DNA of 64,000 nucleotides from an uncultured Lachnospiraceae bacterium (GTDB taxonomy: Bacteria; Bacillota; Clostridia; Lachnospirales; Lachnospiraceae), in NCBI GenBank assembly GCA_947174495.1, contig CAMWJC010000001.1:28026-92025 (forward strand). The letters are read 5' to 3'. The notes below the pieces were generated by a model that was not told the origin of the DNA, ran no database searches, and saw only the letters and a list, made by a program, of their open reading frames with translations. Shown here piece by piece: positions 8,592 to 18,148 of this stretch (its first letter is position 1; every line of letters starts with the position of its first letter). The position numbers and the translations under genes are program-made.

Positions 8592-9389
8592 ATGGGGCAA
8601 AATCTTCCAGGTGTATTTACCGCACAAAAAAAGGACGGCAGTATTTACTACCGTTCCTCCATCACCTATAAAAGAAAACATATAAGTCTTGGCAGTTATC
8701 CTACTGCCACCATGGCATATGCCGCTTATTTAGAGGGCACTTCACTAATTTTTGACAATGTGCTTACTCTGGCAGATCATTCTGTAAACCGTGTTCTTCC
8801 TTTCGGCAAATGGGTATCTCTGCTCAATTTCCGGGATAATGACATTTACTTTTCCACCCCCATTTATACACGCAAAAATTATTTTGATTACTACCTTTCA
8901 CCTACAGAAATTCTTAAATTTGATTTTGAAGATCTTTTTTACTATTCTTCCCACAAGATCATGAGAAGAGGCCGGCATTTTTTTGTTGCCGACTACGGTA
9001 TGCAGGTTAATATCATGAATCGCTATGGCATCAAAAATTATGCTGTTATTGGAAAGGATTATCGTTTTGTCAACGGGGACAATATGGATTTTCGCTATGA
9101 AAACATAGAAATTTTTAATACCTACCATGGTGTATCAAGACGTCGGACATCTTCGGGCATTGTTTATGTTGCCAAAATACACATTAACGGAAATTATACC
9201 ATCGGTTCCTATACAAACAGCATAGAAGCTGCAATCGCCTATAATAAGGCTATTGATATATTGAAAAAAGCCGGCATAAGCAAAAACTTTTCTCCAAATT
9301 ACATAGAGAATCTGTCTCCTTCCACTTATGCCGACATTTATTCCAAACTTTCTGTTTCTCCCAAAATCTCCGCTTATTTACGAGTATAA
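8592..9389 (+). CDS. AP2-like / degenerate HNH / AP2-like domain protein
   Basis: N- and C-terminal AP2-like repeats (GVFTAQKKDGSIYYRSSITYKRKHISLGSYPTATMAYAAYLEG; GVSRRRTSSGIVYVAKIHINGNYTIGSYTNSIEAAIAYNKAIDIL) around VNGDNMDFRYENIEIFN; RBS GAGGAG. Confidence 0.7.
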   Translation: MGQNLPGVFTAQKKDGSIYYRSSITYKRKHISLGSYPTATMAYAAYLEGTSLIFDNVLTLADHSVNRVLPFGKWVSLLNFRDNDIYFSTPIYTRKNYFDYYLSPTEILKFDFEDLFYYSSHKIMRRGRHFFVADYGMQVNIMNRYGIKNYAVIGKDYRFVNGDNMDFRYENIEIFNTYHGVSRRRTSSGIVYVAKIHINGNYTIGSYTNSIEAAIAYNKAIDILKKAGISKNFSPNYIENLSPSTYADIYSKLSVSPKISAYLRV

Positions 9390-10507
9390 TCTACAAAGCT
9401 TATGATATATGAGGATTTGTTTTCGATTCCCGGTATATCCTGATTTACCGCATATTTCCACATTTTAAACTGATAGGGATAATCCGGAACCGGCGAAGCA
9501 TCAAAGAGCCACACATCATAATCCTTCAAAAGCTTATCCGGAACAAGCTCTCCCAAGAGCCATGACTTATTTCCATACAAAATCCCACGATAACCTTCGC
9601 TTTCCACAGCTCTGAGAAACGCCTCCGCAGCCTGCGTCTTTTGTTCCTCATTCAAAATATCGATCCGCGCCTTATCATTTGCAATGTACTCCATATCAAA
9701 AGCAATAGGGTAGCTGACCTTATAAGGTGCCAGCGTTTGGATTACAAATTCTGCTTCCTCTGCTGCCTCCTTGACATCCAGCGCCTGTGAAAAAAAGGTT
9801 ACTCCTACCTCTAAACCAGCTCCCTGCGCTTTGGCAATATTGTTTTCAAAGCTTTCATCCAATGTCAGTAATCCAGTCTCATACCCCCTGCTTCCTAGCC
9901 TCAGCATAACGAAATCAACTCCGTTACTGTGAAGTGCCTCAAAATCCACATTGCCACTGCTTTTGGACAAATCCACACCCAGCCAAGAATTCTTTTCTCC
10001 GTCTACAAAATATTCCATCTTTCCGTTTGTGATTTTCAAGTTGGTAAGATCATAGGTAAACAGTGGAATTTTTTTGGAAATCTCAACCCATTTCGTAGTT
10101 CCATCCCGATAAGTGACCTGCGTATGCATTCCATCGGCTGCCAATTCCTCAACCGTCGGCTCATGAGACGGTGTAGGCGTAGGGCTTTCTGTCGGCTGCG
10201 CCTCCTCAATGATCAGAGTATTATCCTGATACATATTCCAAAAATCAAGATCCTCAGCCCGCAGTTTATTTTCTTTATACAATTGTTCAATATCCTTCTG
10301 CCCTTCTGCAAATTCAACGGTTTCCTGTTCAGACTCCGGCGTCGGTGTGGCTGCTGCCACATTTGGTCTCCTTCTGGGATTATTGCTCTCATGGTTGCTG
10401 ATAAACACCACTGCAAGTATGATCACAATAAAAACAGACACCGCCAAGATCATATAAATGACAGGCGTTCCAGTACCCCTCTCTTCATCCTCTCCCGGTA
10501 AGCGCAT
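9374..10507 (-). CDS. Membrane-anchored GH25-type glycosyl hydrolase (lysozyme family)
   Basis: N-terminal TM; GVDLSKSSGNVDFEALHSNGVDFVMLRLGSRGYETG..DESFENNIAKAQGAGLEVGVTFFSQALDVKEAAEEAEF..PIAFDMEY. Confidence 0.85.
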   Translation of the reverse strand: MRLPGEDEERGTGTPVIYMILAVSVFIVIILAVVFISNHESNNPRRRPNVAAATPTPESEQETVEFAEGQKDIEQLYKENKLRAEDLDFWNMYQDNTLIIEEAQPTESPTPTPSHEPTVEELAADGMHTQVTYRDGTTKWVEISKKIPLFTYDLTNLKITNGKMEYFVDGEKNSWLGVDLSKSSGNVDFEALHSNGVDFVMLRLGSRGYETGLLTLDESFENNIAKAQGAGLEVGVTFFSQALDVKEAAEEAEFVIQTLAPYKVSYPIAFDMEYIANDKARIDILNEEQKTQAAEAFLRAVESEGYRGILYGNKSWLLGELVPDKLLKDYDVWLFDASPVPDYPYQFKMWKYAVNQDIPGIENKSSYIISFVDYTRK

Positions 10508-10565
10508 ATATTTTAACCTTTTCCTTTAACTCGTTTTCTAACTGTGGATTAGTCTGCATAACATT

Positions 10566-11606
10566 CTACTGTACACTGACCTTTCCTGCAAGCACATTTT
10601 CATAATCCTCAAGGTTTCTCGCAAGCAGCGCCGGTGTATCCAGTCCATACGGACATTTCGATTTACACTGATCACAATGCAGGCAATCCTTGATTTTCAT
10701 CATTCGCTCCTGTCCTTCCTTTGTGAGCCAGTTTTGAGACGGTGACCGGCGCAGCAACAGAGACATTCTGGCACAGTTATTGATCTCAATGCCTGCTGGA
10801 CAAGGCATACAATATCCGCATCCTCTGCAAAATTCTCCTGCCAGTTCCTTTCGCTCCTTTTCAATCAATGCTCTGATTTCTTCTGTCATAGTCGGCGGAT
10901 TATCAATATATGATAAAAACTCATCCAGTTCTTTCTCTCTCTGCACACCCCAAATGGGCAATACATTATCAAATTCTGCCGCATGGGCATACGCCGCTGC
11001 AGAATTGGTAATGAGTCCTCCGGAAAGAGCTTTCATGGCAATAAATCCCATATCCGCTTTCAGGCATCCTTCCACCAGAGCTTCTTCCTTTTCAGTTGCC
11101 AGATAGCAAAACGGAAACTGCAGCGTCTCATACAAGCCGCTGGAGATTGCTTCCTGTGCTACCGAAAGCCTGTGGTTGGTAATACCGATATGCCGGATTT
11201 TCCCTTCCTTTTTGGCTTCTAATGCTGCTTCATACAATCCGCTTCCATCTCCCGGTTTGGGACAAAAAGCAGGGTTATGAAACTGATAAATATCAATATA
11301 GTCTGTGCGAAGATCGGAAAGACTATTCTCAAGATCCTTGCGCATATCCTCACCGTTTGATGCAGTGGTTTTAGTTGCAATATAAAGAGAGTCCCGGATC
11401 TTATCAAATGCAAGTCCCAGCTTGTGTTCGCTGTCACTATATGCCCGCGCCGTATCAAAGAACCTGATACCTCCCTGATATGCCTTTTTTAAAAGGTGTA
11501 CCGCCTCTTCATCGCTGATTCTCTGTATAGGCAATGCTCCGAATCCATTTTTATTCACAACGATTTCTGTACTTCCAAGCCGAACCAGCCTGCCATTCTC
11601 TTTCAT
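10566..11606 (-). CDS. Aldo/keto reductase with C-terminal 4Fe-4S domain
   Basis: AKR core (FDTARAYSDSEHKLG, YIDIYQFHN) plus CRGCGYCMPCPAGIEI and CLHCDQCKSKCPYGLD; start MKENGRLVRLG preferred over the longer ORF start at 11654. Confidence 0.88.
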   Translation of the reverse strand: MKENGRLVRLGSTEIVVNKNGFGALPIQRISDEEAVHLLKKAYQGGIRFFDTARAYSDSEHKLGLAFDKIRDSLYIATKTTASNGEDMRKDLENSLSDLRTDYIDIYQFHNPAFCPKPGDGSGLYEAALEAKKEGKIRHIGITNHRLSVAQEAISSGLYETLQFPFCYLATEKEEALVEGCLKADMGFIAMKALSGGLITNSAAAYAHAAEFDNVLPIWGVQREKELDEFLSYIDNPPTMTEEIRALIEKERKELAGEFCRGCGYCMPCPAGIEINNCARMSLLLRRSPSQNWLTKEGQERMMKIKDCLHCDQCKSKCPYGLDTPALLARNLEDYENVLAGKVSVQ

Positions 11607-11643
11607 ATCTGACCTGTCTCCCTTCTGCCTAACCATAAAATTT

Positions 11644-12441
11644 TTAATGTTCAATAATTGATTTTCTCGGACATTTTTCTACACAGGCACCGCATCCTTC
11701 ACATTTCTCATAGTCGATTGCCGCATGGAAATCTGAAATTTCCACTGCCTGCGCAGGACAATTCTTCTTGCAAAGCTGACAACCGATGCAGCCCACCGTA
11801 CAGTCTTTCATTGTAACCGGTCCCTTATCCTTAGAGCTGCATGCCACCGTATATTTTGCCTCATAGGGTATCAGCTCAATCAGATTCTTAGGACATACTG
11901 CCACACACTTACCACATGCTTTACACTTTTCTTTATCCACTACCGCCACCTGATCTACCACATGAATTGCATTAAAGGGACACGCCTGCACACAGCTTCC
12001 AAATCCCAGACAGCCGTAATTACAGCTTTTAGCACCACCATTTGGAACAAAAGACAGCATCCGGCAGTCCTCAATCCCATAATATTCATAATCAAGGGTT
12101 ACTTTTTCGCAATCGCCCTGGCACTTTACAAATGCCGTCATACGGGTTGTTTCACCGGCTTCCACGCCCATAATCCCGGCAATTACCTTGCCCACCGGCT
12201 CCCCGCCTACCGGGCAGGCATTTACCGCTGCTTCGCCTTTTGCGATTGCTGCCGCAAGGCCGCTACAGCCCGGGAATCCGCATCCTCCACAATTATTACC
12301 GGGAAGCGCTGCCAGAACAGCCTCCTCCTTTTCGTCCACTTCTACCTTAAATTTAATTGCTGCAATTCCTAAGAAGATGCCGATAAACGCTCCTACACCT
12401 CCAACCACGAGCACAGCCATTAATACTCCTGATATATCCAT
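11644..12441 (-). CDS. rnfB: Rnf complex subunit RnfB
   Basis: TM anchor, LPGNNCGGCGFPGCSGLA, multiple CxxCxxC ferredoxin motifs. Confidence 0.95.
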   Translation of the reverse strand: MDISGVLMAVLVVGGVGAFIGIFLGIAAIKFKVEVDEKEEAVLAALPGNNCGGCGFPGCSGLAAAIAKGEAAVNACPVGGEPVGKVIAGIMGVEAGETTRMTAFVKCQGDCEKVTLDYEYYGIEDCRMLSFVPNGGAKSCNYGCLGFGSCVQACPFNAIHVVDQVAVVDKEKCKACGKCVAVCPKNLIELIPYEAKYTVACSSKDKGPVTMKDCTVGCIGCQLCKKNCPAQAVEISDFHAAIDYEKCEGCGACVEKCPRKSIIEH

Positions 12442-12482
12442 CTTTACACCCTGCCTTTCTTTCAGCCTGTAAATTGACGCTT

Positions 12483-13061
12483 TTAAAGCAGTCCCGAAAA
12501 TCCGCAGAAAGCAATTGCCATAAGTCCTGCAGTGATCAGAACAATAGGCATTCCCTTAAAGGATTCCGGAATATCATTGTACTCCATCTTTTCACGGATA
12601 CCGGCAAGAATCACAATTGAAATGGTAAATCCCACTGCTGTGGCAAATCCGTTGACAATTCCGGTAAGTATTCCGTAATTTTTCTGGACATTTGTAAGTG
12701 CAACACCAAGCACTGCGCAGTTTGTCGTGATAAGAGGCAGATACACTCCAAGCGCCTGATATAGGGATTTCACAAATTTCTTTAAAAACATTTCCACAAA
12801 CTGTACCAATGCCGCAATTACCAGAATAAAGACGATTGTCTGCAGGTAAGTCAGATCAAAGGGCAGCAAAATATACTTATAGATTGCACCCGCTACAGCC
12901 GAAGCAAGGGTAATAACAAAGATTACCGCTGTTCCCATTCCAGCAGCCGTTCCGGTCTTTTTGGATACCCCAAGGAACGGACATAAGCCCAAAAACTGGC
13001 TGAGTACAACATTGCTTACCAGTGAGGATGAAATCAGTATAATCAATAATTCTTTAATCAT
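12483..13061 (-). CDS. rnfA: Rnf complex subunit RnfA
   Basis: MIKELLIILISSSLVSNVVLSQFLGLCPFLGVSKK; position in operon. Confidence 0.95.
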   Translation of the reverse strand: MIKELLIILISSSLVSNVVLSQFLGLCPFLGVSKKTGTAAGMGTAVIFVITLASAVAGAIYKYILLPFDLTYLQTIVFILVIAALVQFVEMFLKKFVKSLYQALGVYLPLITTNCAVLGVALTNVQKNYGILTGIVNGFATAVGFTISIVILAGIREKMEYNDIPESFKGMPIVLITAGLMAIAFCGFSGLL

Positions 13062-13866
13062 TGCCTTCTTCCTCCTTTTCTGTAGAATTCTCCTGCTCTT
13101 CAAGCAAATCTTCGTCATCACCTATTTCAATAATTTCAAGATCATCTGACTTATTTTGTTCTACGTTCACAATCCGCCTGCTGCATCCGGCGTCTGCACA
13201 ATTCATGCAGTCAGAGTTACAGCCGGACTGTATTTTTGACATATCCTTACCCTTTTTCTCTCCTGCAATCTTTACTTTATTCTGAATGGCTGTGAGCGCT
13301 GCCAAAACAAAGAATGCACCGGGTGCAAGGACAAAAATACTGCAAGGTACATAGCTTTCAGGCATAATGCCCATTCCAAACACCTCTCCTGCTCCCAACA
13401 GCTCTCTCACCGCACCAATAATGGTAAGTGCACAGGTAAATCCAAGCCCCATACCTATCCCATCAAATAAAGACAAAAGCGGTCCGTTCTTGGAAGCATA
13501 TGCCTCTGCACGCCCCAAGATAATACAGTTAACAACAATAAGCGGTATATAAAGTCCCAGCGCCGCATAAAGGAAAGGAATATAAGCTTTTAAAAGCAGC
13601 TCCGCTACCGTAACAAACGAAGCAATGACTACAATAAATGCCGGAATTCTAACCTTATCGGGAATCACATTCCGCAGAAGAGAAATAAATAGATTACTCA
13701 GTGCAAGTACCACCATGGTGGTAAGTCCCATTCCCAGACCATTAATTGCCGAAGTGGTAACTGCCAAAGTCGGGCACATACCGAGCATAAGTACAAATGT
13801 GGGATTTTCTTTTAGAATACCGTTAATCAGCCGTTCTGATATACTATTCTGCTTCATAGCTGCCAC
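13054..13866 (-). CDS. rnfE: Rnf complex subunit RnfE with Cys-rich C-terminal extension
   Basis: ERLINGILKENPTFVLMLGMCPTLAVTTSAINGLGMGL; tail CNSDCMNCADAGC + acidic end. Confidence 0.93.
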   Translation of the reverse strand: MAAMKQNSISERLINGILKENPTFVLMLGMCPTLAVTTSAINGLGMGLTTMVVLALSNLFISLLRNVIPDKVRIPAFIVVIASFVTVAELLLKAYIPFLYAALGLYIPLIVVNCIILGRAEAYASKNGPLLSLFDGIGMGLGFTCALTIIGAVRELLGAGEVFGMGIMPESYVPCSIFVLAPGAFFVLAALTAIQNKVKIAGEKKGKDMSKIQSGCNSDCMNCADAGCSRRIVNVEQNKSDDLEIIEIGDDEDLLEEQENSTEKEEEGND

Positions 13867-14467
13867 CTCCCAACTGTGTCTGGAAATAATACAGCCCGCC
13901 GTTTACGGCATTAGTAAACGCATTGGTTGTAATTGTTGCGCCACTGATCGCATCAATCTGGCTGTCTGAATCCGCTCCCTGCTTTGTATAGGTAAAGCTG
14001 GGAACCTTCTTACCGGCAAACTGAGGCTTTAAAACGCTTTCTGCCTTCATTCCAAGTCCTGCTGTCTCTGAAATATCTAAAATTGAAATTCCGTTCAGGG
14101 TTCCATCTGCTGCAATCCCCATAGTAAATGTAATATCTCCGCCATATCCTTCGTGGCTGGTAACTGTCAGAACATATCCCAAAAGACTGCTGTCGGTGCC
14201 CAACGCTTTTAAGACATTTTTAATCTCCACTGCTCCAAGTCCGTTCTCACTCCATGCATCCTGCCAAATCGTGTCTTCCGGCCAGATCAGTTCTGCTTCC
14301 TCAAAATCAGCCGCTCCGGGAAATACTTCCTCATAAGCTTCCTTGGCTGCTTTCTCTTCTGCCAGCGCAATCGGTTCTTTGGTGATCTGATAGACAAATC
14401 CAAGCGCTAATCCTGCCACTAAGGTGATCAATAAAAGAATGGCAGCATCCTTTATCATATTTTTCAT
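13844..14467 (-). CDS. rnfG: Rnf complex subunit RnfG (covalent FMN)
   Basis: FMN-binding domain, DAISGATITTNAF flavinylation motif. Confidence 0.95.
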   Translation of the reverse strand: MKNMIKDAAILLLITLVAGLALGFVYQITKEPIALAEEKAAKEAYEEVFPGAADFEEAELIWPEDTIWQDAWSENGLGAVEIKNVLKALGTDSSLLGYVLTVTSHEGYGGDITFTMGIAADGTLNGISILDISETAGLGMKAESVLKPQFAGKKVPSFTYTKQGADSDSQIDAISGATITTNAFTNAVNGGLYYFQTQLGGGSYEAE

Positions 14468-15396
14468 GCTCGTTTCCCTCTCTTTCCAAAAGCAATCGGC
14501 ATGGTCACCTTTTCAATAAGCGGTACCAGAAGATTGCCTAAAATGATCGCATAGGAAACTCCCTCTGCCGAGGGTCCGTATATACGGAAGATTCCGGTCA
14601 AAAGTCCTAAGACTACTCCATACAGATATTGTCCTGCCCGGGTAACCGGTCTGGTCACATAATCTGTTGCCATAAAGAATGCTCCCAGCATTAAGCCTCC
14701 TCCTGCAAGATGAGCACTGATAAATGCAGGATCAAAGCCATGACCGCCAAACAGAATTACAAAAACAGTAAATGTCACTATGTAACTCCCTGGAATCTTC
14801 AGGTCAATGACACCTAGCAGGATCAAAAAGCACGCCCCGATCACGATTGCAATCATAGATGTCTCACCAATCGTTCCACTGGTCTTTCCTATCACCATAT
14901 CCAGAATATTGACACTCTCCCCTGCTTTCAGTGATGCTAAAGGCGTTGCTCCCGAATAAGCATCACATTCAAAATTACACATAATCGAGGTGTAAGAAAT
15001 GAGGAGAAAACACCTTGCTCCCAGTGCAGGATTCATAAAATTCTGTCCCAAACCTCCGAACAGCATCTTGACCACCAGAATTGCAAAAATACCTCCGATC
15101 ACTCCGATCCACCAGGGAGCTGACGACGGAAGGTTCAGTGCAAGTAAAAGCCCGGTTACTACTGCCGAAAAATCTCCTATAGTCACTTTTTTATGCATAG
15201 CCTTTTCATAAATCAGCTCCGTAAGCACCGTAGATGCCACAGTAACTATAATTAAAATCAGTGCATCTATTCCAAAATTATAAATACCAAATCCCGCTGC
15301 AGGAAGCAGGGCAATTACCACCGCAAGCATAATATTGGCAGTGGTAACCTTAGATCTGATATGGGGATTGGATGACACTTTCATCAAATCGCTCAT
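14464..15396 (-). CDS. rnfD: Rnf complex subunit RnfD
   Basis: Polytopic; AYSGATPLASLK flavinylation motif; LGARCFLLISY. Confidence 0.95.
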   Translation of the reverse strand: MSDLMKVSSNPHIRSKVTTANIMLAVVIALLPAAGFGIYNFGIDALILIIVTVASTVLTELIYEKAMHKKVTIGDFSAVVTGLLLALNLPSSAPWWIGVIGGIFAILVVKMLFGGLGQNFMNPALGARCFLLISYTSIMCNFECDAYSGATPLASLKAGESVNILDMVIGKTSGTIGETSMIAIVIGACFLILLGVIDLKIPGSYIVTFTVFVILFGGHGFDPAFISAHLAGGGLMLGAFFMATDYVTRPVTRAGQYLYGVVLGLLTGIFRIYGPSAEGVSYAIILGNLLVPLIEKVTMPIAFGKRGKRA

Positions 15397-15408
15397 GAAT
15401 GTTTCCTC

Positions 15409-16725
15409 CTACTTTTTCTTCTTCGCAAGCTGCATCTTACGCATGGATTTGATCACCTGGGTAAGCGGTCTCTTTGCCGGACATATATAGCTACAGCAGC
15501 CGCATTCACAGCATTCCATGCCATTATTCTTGACAAAGGCTTCCTCATCATAATGCTCTGCATAATCTGCAAGCTTTCTGGGAACCACTCTTCCCGGACA
15601 AACTTCAACACATTTCCCACAGTTAATGCACGCCGTAGGCTCCATTGCCGCCACCTCATCCCTGGTCATACAAAGAAGCGCCGATGAAGTCTTGGTTGTA
15701 GGCACGTCCAGATCAAAAATGCCAAATCCCATCATAGGACCGCCGGAAACGATCTTTTCGGGCTTCTCCTTAAAGCCCCCCGCCTCCTCTACCAATTCAT
15801 GATAATTAGTTCCGATTCTCACTTTAAAATTCTGAGGCTCGGCAATTGCATCTCCCGTTACCGTCACAATCCGGTGCATAAGCGGTCTGCCCTCCATCAC
15901 TGCATGATAAATGGCAATTACCGTATCCACATTATTTACTACGCATCCGGCGTCTGCGGGAAGCATGGACGAGTTGATCGCCCGTCCCGTAGCCGCATAA
16001 ATAAGCTGCCTCTCCGCACCTTGCGGATACTTGGTTTTCAGTGCTTTGACTGTTATTTTGCTCTCATCTTTCACCAAATGCTTCAGCCTCGTGATGCAAT
16101 CTGGCTTATTATCTTCCACCGCAAGAATTCCTCTTGCATTTTTGAACAGACTTAAGGATACCTTAAGACCTCCAACCAAATATTCCGGTTCCTCCAACAT
16201 CTTCCGGTAATCGGAGGTAAGATAAGGTTCACATTCCGCACAATTCACAATAACATATTGAATCTTGTCCGGGTCCTTTGGAGAAAGCTTTACTGCCGCA
16301 GGAAAACCTGCTCCGCCCATTCCTACAACTCCGGCTTCCCTGATCATATCTATCTTTTCTTCCCGGGTGAGCTCCTCAAACGGCTTCACAGGCGGCCATT
16401 CCACCTCTTCATAAAGTCCGTCGTTTTCAATTACTATGCTCATCACATTATCACCGGTAACCACCCGCCTCGGTTCAATTGCTTTCACTGTTCCCGAGAC
16501 TGAAGCATAGATGGGCGCCGAAACAAATCCGCCTGCTTCTGCGATCTTCTGTCCGGTCAGGACATGATCTCCCTTCTTCACTATGGGTTGTGCTGGTGCA
16601 CCAATATGCTGTGAAAGCGGATACACCAAATCGCCTTTCGGAAAGACTTCCCTGATGGGTTTTCCCTTCGAAAGATCCTTTCCGTCATACGGATGTATTC
16701 CTCCCGTAAAAGTTAATCTCGCCAT
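15409..16725 (-). CDS. rnfC: Rnf complex subunit RnfC
   Basis: HIGAPAQPIVKKGDHVLTGQKIAEAGGFVSAPIYASVSGTV; CINCGKCVEVCPGR; start MARLTFTGGIHPYDGK. Confidence 0.95.
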   Translation of the reverse strand: MARLTFTGGIHPYDGKDLSKGKPIREVFPKGDLVYPLSQHIGAPAQPIVKKGDHVLTGQKIAEAGGFVSAPIYASVSGTVKAIEPRRVVTGDNVMSIVIENDGLYEEVEWPPVKPFEELTREEKIDMIREAGVVGMGGAGFPAAVKLSPKDPDKIQYVIVNCAECEPYLTSDYRKMLEEPEYLVGGLKVSLSLFKNARGILAVEDNKPDCITRLKHLVKDESKITVKALKTKYPQGAERQLIYAATGRAINSSMLPADAGCVVNNVDTVIAIYHAVMEGRPLMHRIVTVTGDAIAEPQNFKVRIGTNYHELVEEAGGFKEKPEKIVSGGPMMGFGIFDLDVPTTKTSSALLCMTRDEVAAMEPTACINCGKCVEVCPGRVVPRKLADYAEHYDEEAFVKNNGMECCECGCCSYICPAKRPLTQVIKSMRKMQLAKKKK

Positions 16726-16805
16726 TGCCAGCCCCTTCTTTCCGTAAATTTCCATACAGGATAAAATTTATAATTACCCTACTTAAATATACTATTTTTT
16801 TGTCG

Positions 16806-16823
16806 AAAATACTACAGTATTTT
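16806..16823. promoter_or_regulatory. Palindromic candidate operator between rnfC and the divergent exonuclease gene
   Basis: AAAATACT-AC-AGTATTTT (8-bp perfect arms). Confidence 0.4.
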
Positions 16824-16862
16824 TTAAAAATATGCTACACTAGTCAGTAGACTAAGAAAGGC

Positions 16863-17978
16863 ATGGTTATCACTATGAAAACTGAAGAGATTATACTTGG
16901 AAATTTTAAGCTGGAATACCCTCTCGAAAGACTTGCGCCGTTAAATCAGATCTTATTTCTGGACATTGAAACCACCGGCTTTCTGGCAACAAGCTCTGCG
17001 CTCTATCTGATTGGATGTGCTTTTTATACAGAAGGCAACTGGATCATCCGCCAGTGGTTTGCACAGACTCCTGATGAAGAACCGGAATTGCTGCAGGCAT
17101 TTTTAAATTTTGCCGCCAACTATTCCTATCTGGTTCATTATAACGGAAATACTTTTGATCTTCCTTTTATCAAACAAAAAGCAGATCAATATGGCATAAG
17201 ATGCAACTTCAACTCCATGGAAGGTTTGGATATCTACCGCCGAATTTCTCCTTACAAAAATTTTCTGAAACTTTCCAACTGTAAATTGAAATCCGTGGAA
17301 ACTTTCCTTGGTATTGCTCGTGATGATCCTTATACCGGTGAAGAAATGATACGGGCCTATCGGGATTATACCATTTCCCACGATTATAGCCTTTATCATG
17401 CACTCCTTTTGCATAATTCGGATGATTTGAAGGGGATGTTGGAGATTCTTCCAATCCTGTCTTACTATGATTTATTTAACTCTCCCCTGAAAGCCCGCAA
17501 GGTTCAGGCAAACTATTATAATGACATTCACGGCATACCACGTAAAGAACTGGTTCTGCAGCTAGTATTTACCTCACCCCTTCCCATATCTATCAATGCT
17601 ATGAGCAGAGGCTGTTATTTTAAAGGAGAAGGACATGAAGGCACTTTGATCATTCCTATTTATGAAGAGGAATTAAAATACTTTTATGCCAACCATAAAA
17701 ATTACTACTACCTTCCCACTGAAGATATGGCCATTCATAAATCAATCGCTTCCTTTGTAGATCGGGATTACCGGCAACAAGCCACCGCCTCAAACTGCTA
17801 TACCCGCAAACTGTCGCTCTTTCTGCCTCAGTGGAAGGTTCTTGCAGAACCCTTCTTCAAGCGGGAATATCACAGCAAGGATTTGTTTTTTGAACTTACG
17901 GATGAGATTAAAAAGAATCGGGAATTGTTCTCCCAATATGCAGAACATGTACTTAATATGATGACGGTTCCGGAGTAA
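16863..17978 (+). CDS. Ribonuclease H-like exonuclease domain protein (YprB-like)
   Basis: LFLDIETTGFLATSSALYLIGCAF, LVHYNGNTFDLPFIKQ, H-N-DDL DEDD-type motifs. Confidence 0.8.
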   Translation: MVITMKTEEIILGNFKLEYPLERLAPLNQILFLDIETTGFLATSSALYLIGCAFYTEGNWIIRQWFAQTPDEEPELLQAFLNFAANYSYLVHYNGNTFDLPFIKQKADQYGIRCNFNSMEGLDIYRRISPYKNFLKLSNCKLKSVETFLGIARDDPYTGEEMIRAYRDYTISHDYSLYHALLLHNSDDLKGMLEILPILSYYDLFNSPLKARKVQANYYNDIHGIPRKELVLQLVFTSPLPISINAMSRGCYFKGEGHEGTLIIPIYEEELKYFYANHKNYYYLPTEDMAIHKSIASFVDRDYRQQATASNCYTRKLSLFLPQWKVLAEPFFKREYHSKDLFFELTDEIKKNRELFSQYAEHVLNMMTVPE

Positions 17979-17992
17979 ATTAAGCGAAGAAA

Positions 17993-18055
17993 GCCCGTCA
18001 AATGACCATATAATGACCGTGCGGGCACGTGTCATTATATGGTCATTTGACGGGC
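17993..18055. repeat. Near-perfect 63-bp palindrome
   Basis: GCCCGTCAAATGACCATATAATGACCGTGC-gg-GCACGTGTCATTATATGGTCATTTGACGGGC, single one-base bulge. Confidence 0.95.
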
Positions 18056-18077
18056 AAGACGGTATGAGCATGTAGAG

Positions 18078-18148
18078 CTATTGCTCGAAATGCGAATAGC
18101 GGCGGCGATTGCGAGAGTGCGCAGCACGAAGCAATCGGCTTTCGAGCA
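18078..18148. repeat. Nested hairpin element with alternative pairings
   Basis: TGCTCGAAA..TTTCGAGCA, CGATTGC..GCAATCG, GTGC-gca-GCAC nested; alternative GCTATT..AATAGC. Confidence 0.8.
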
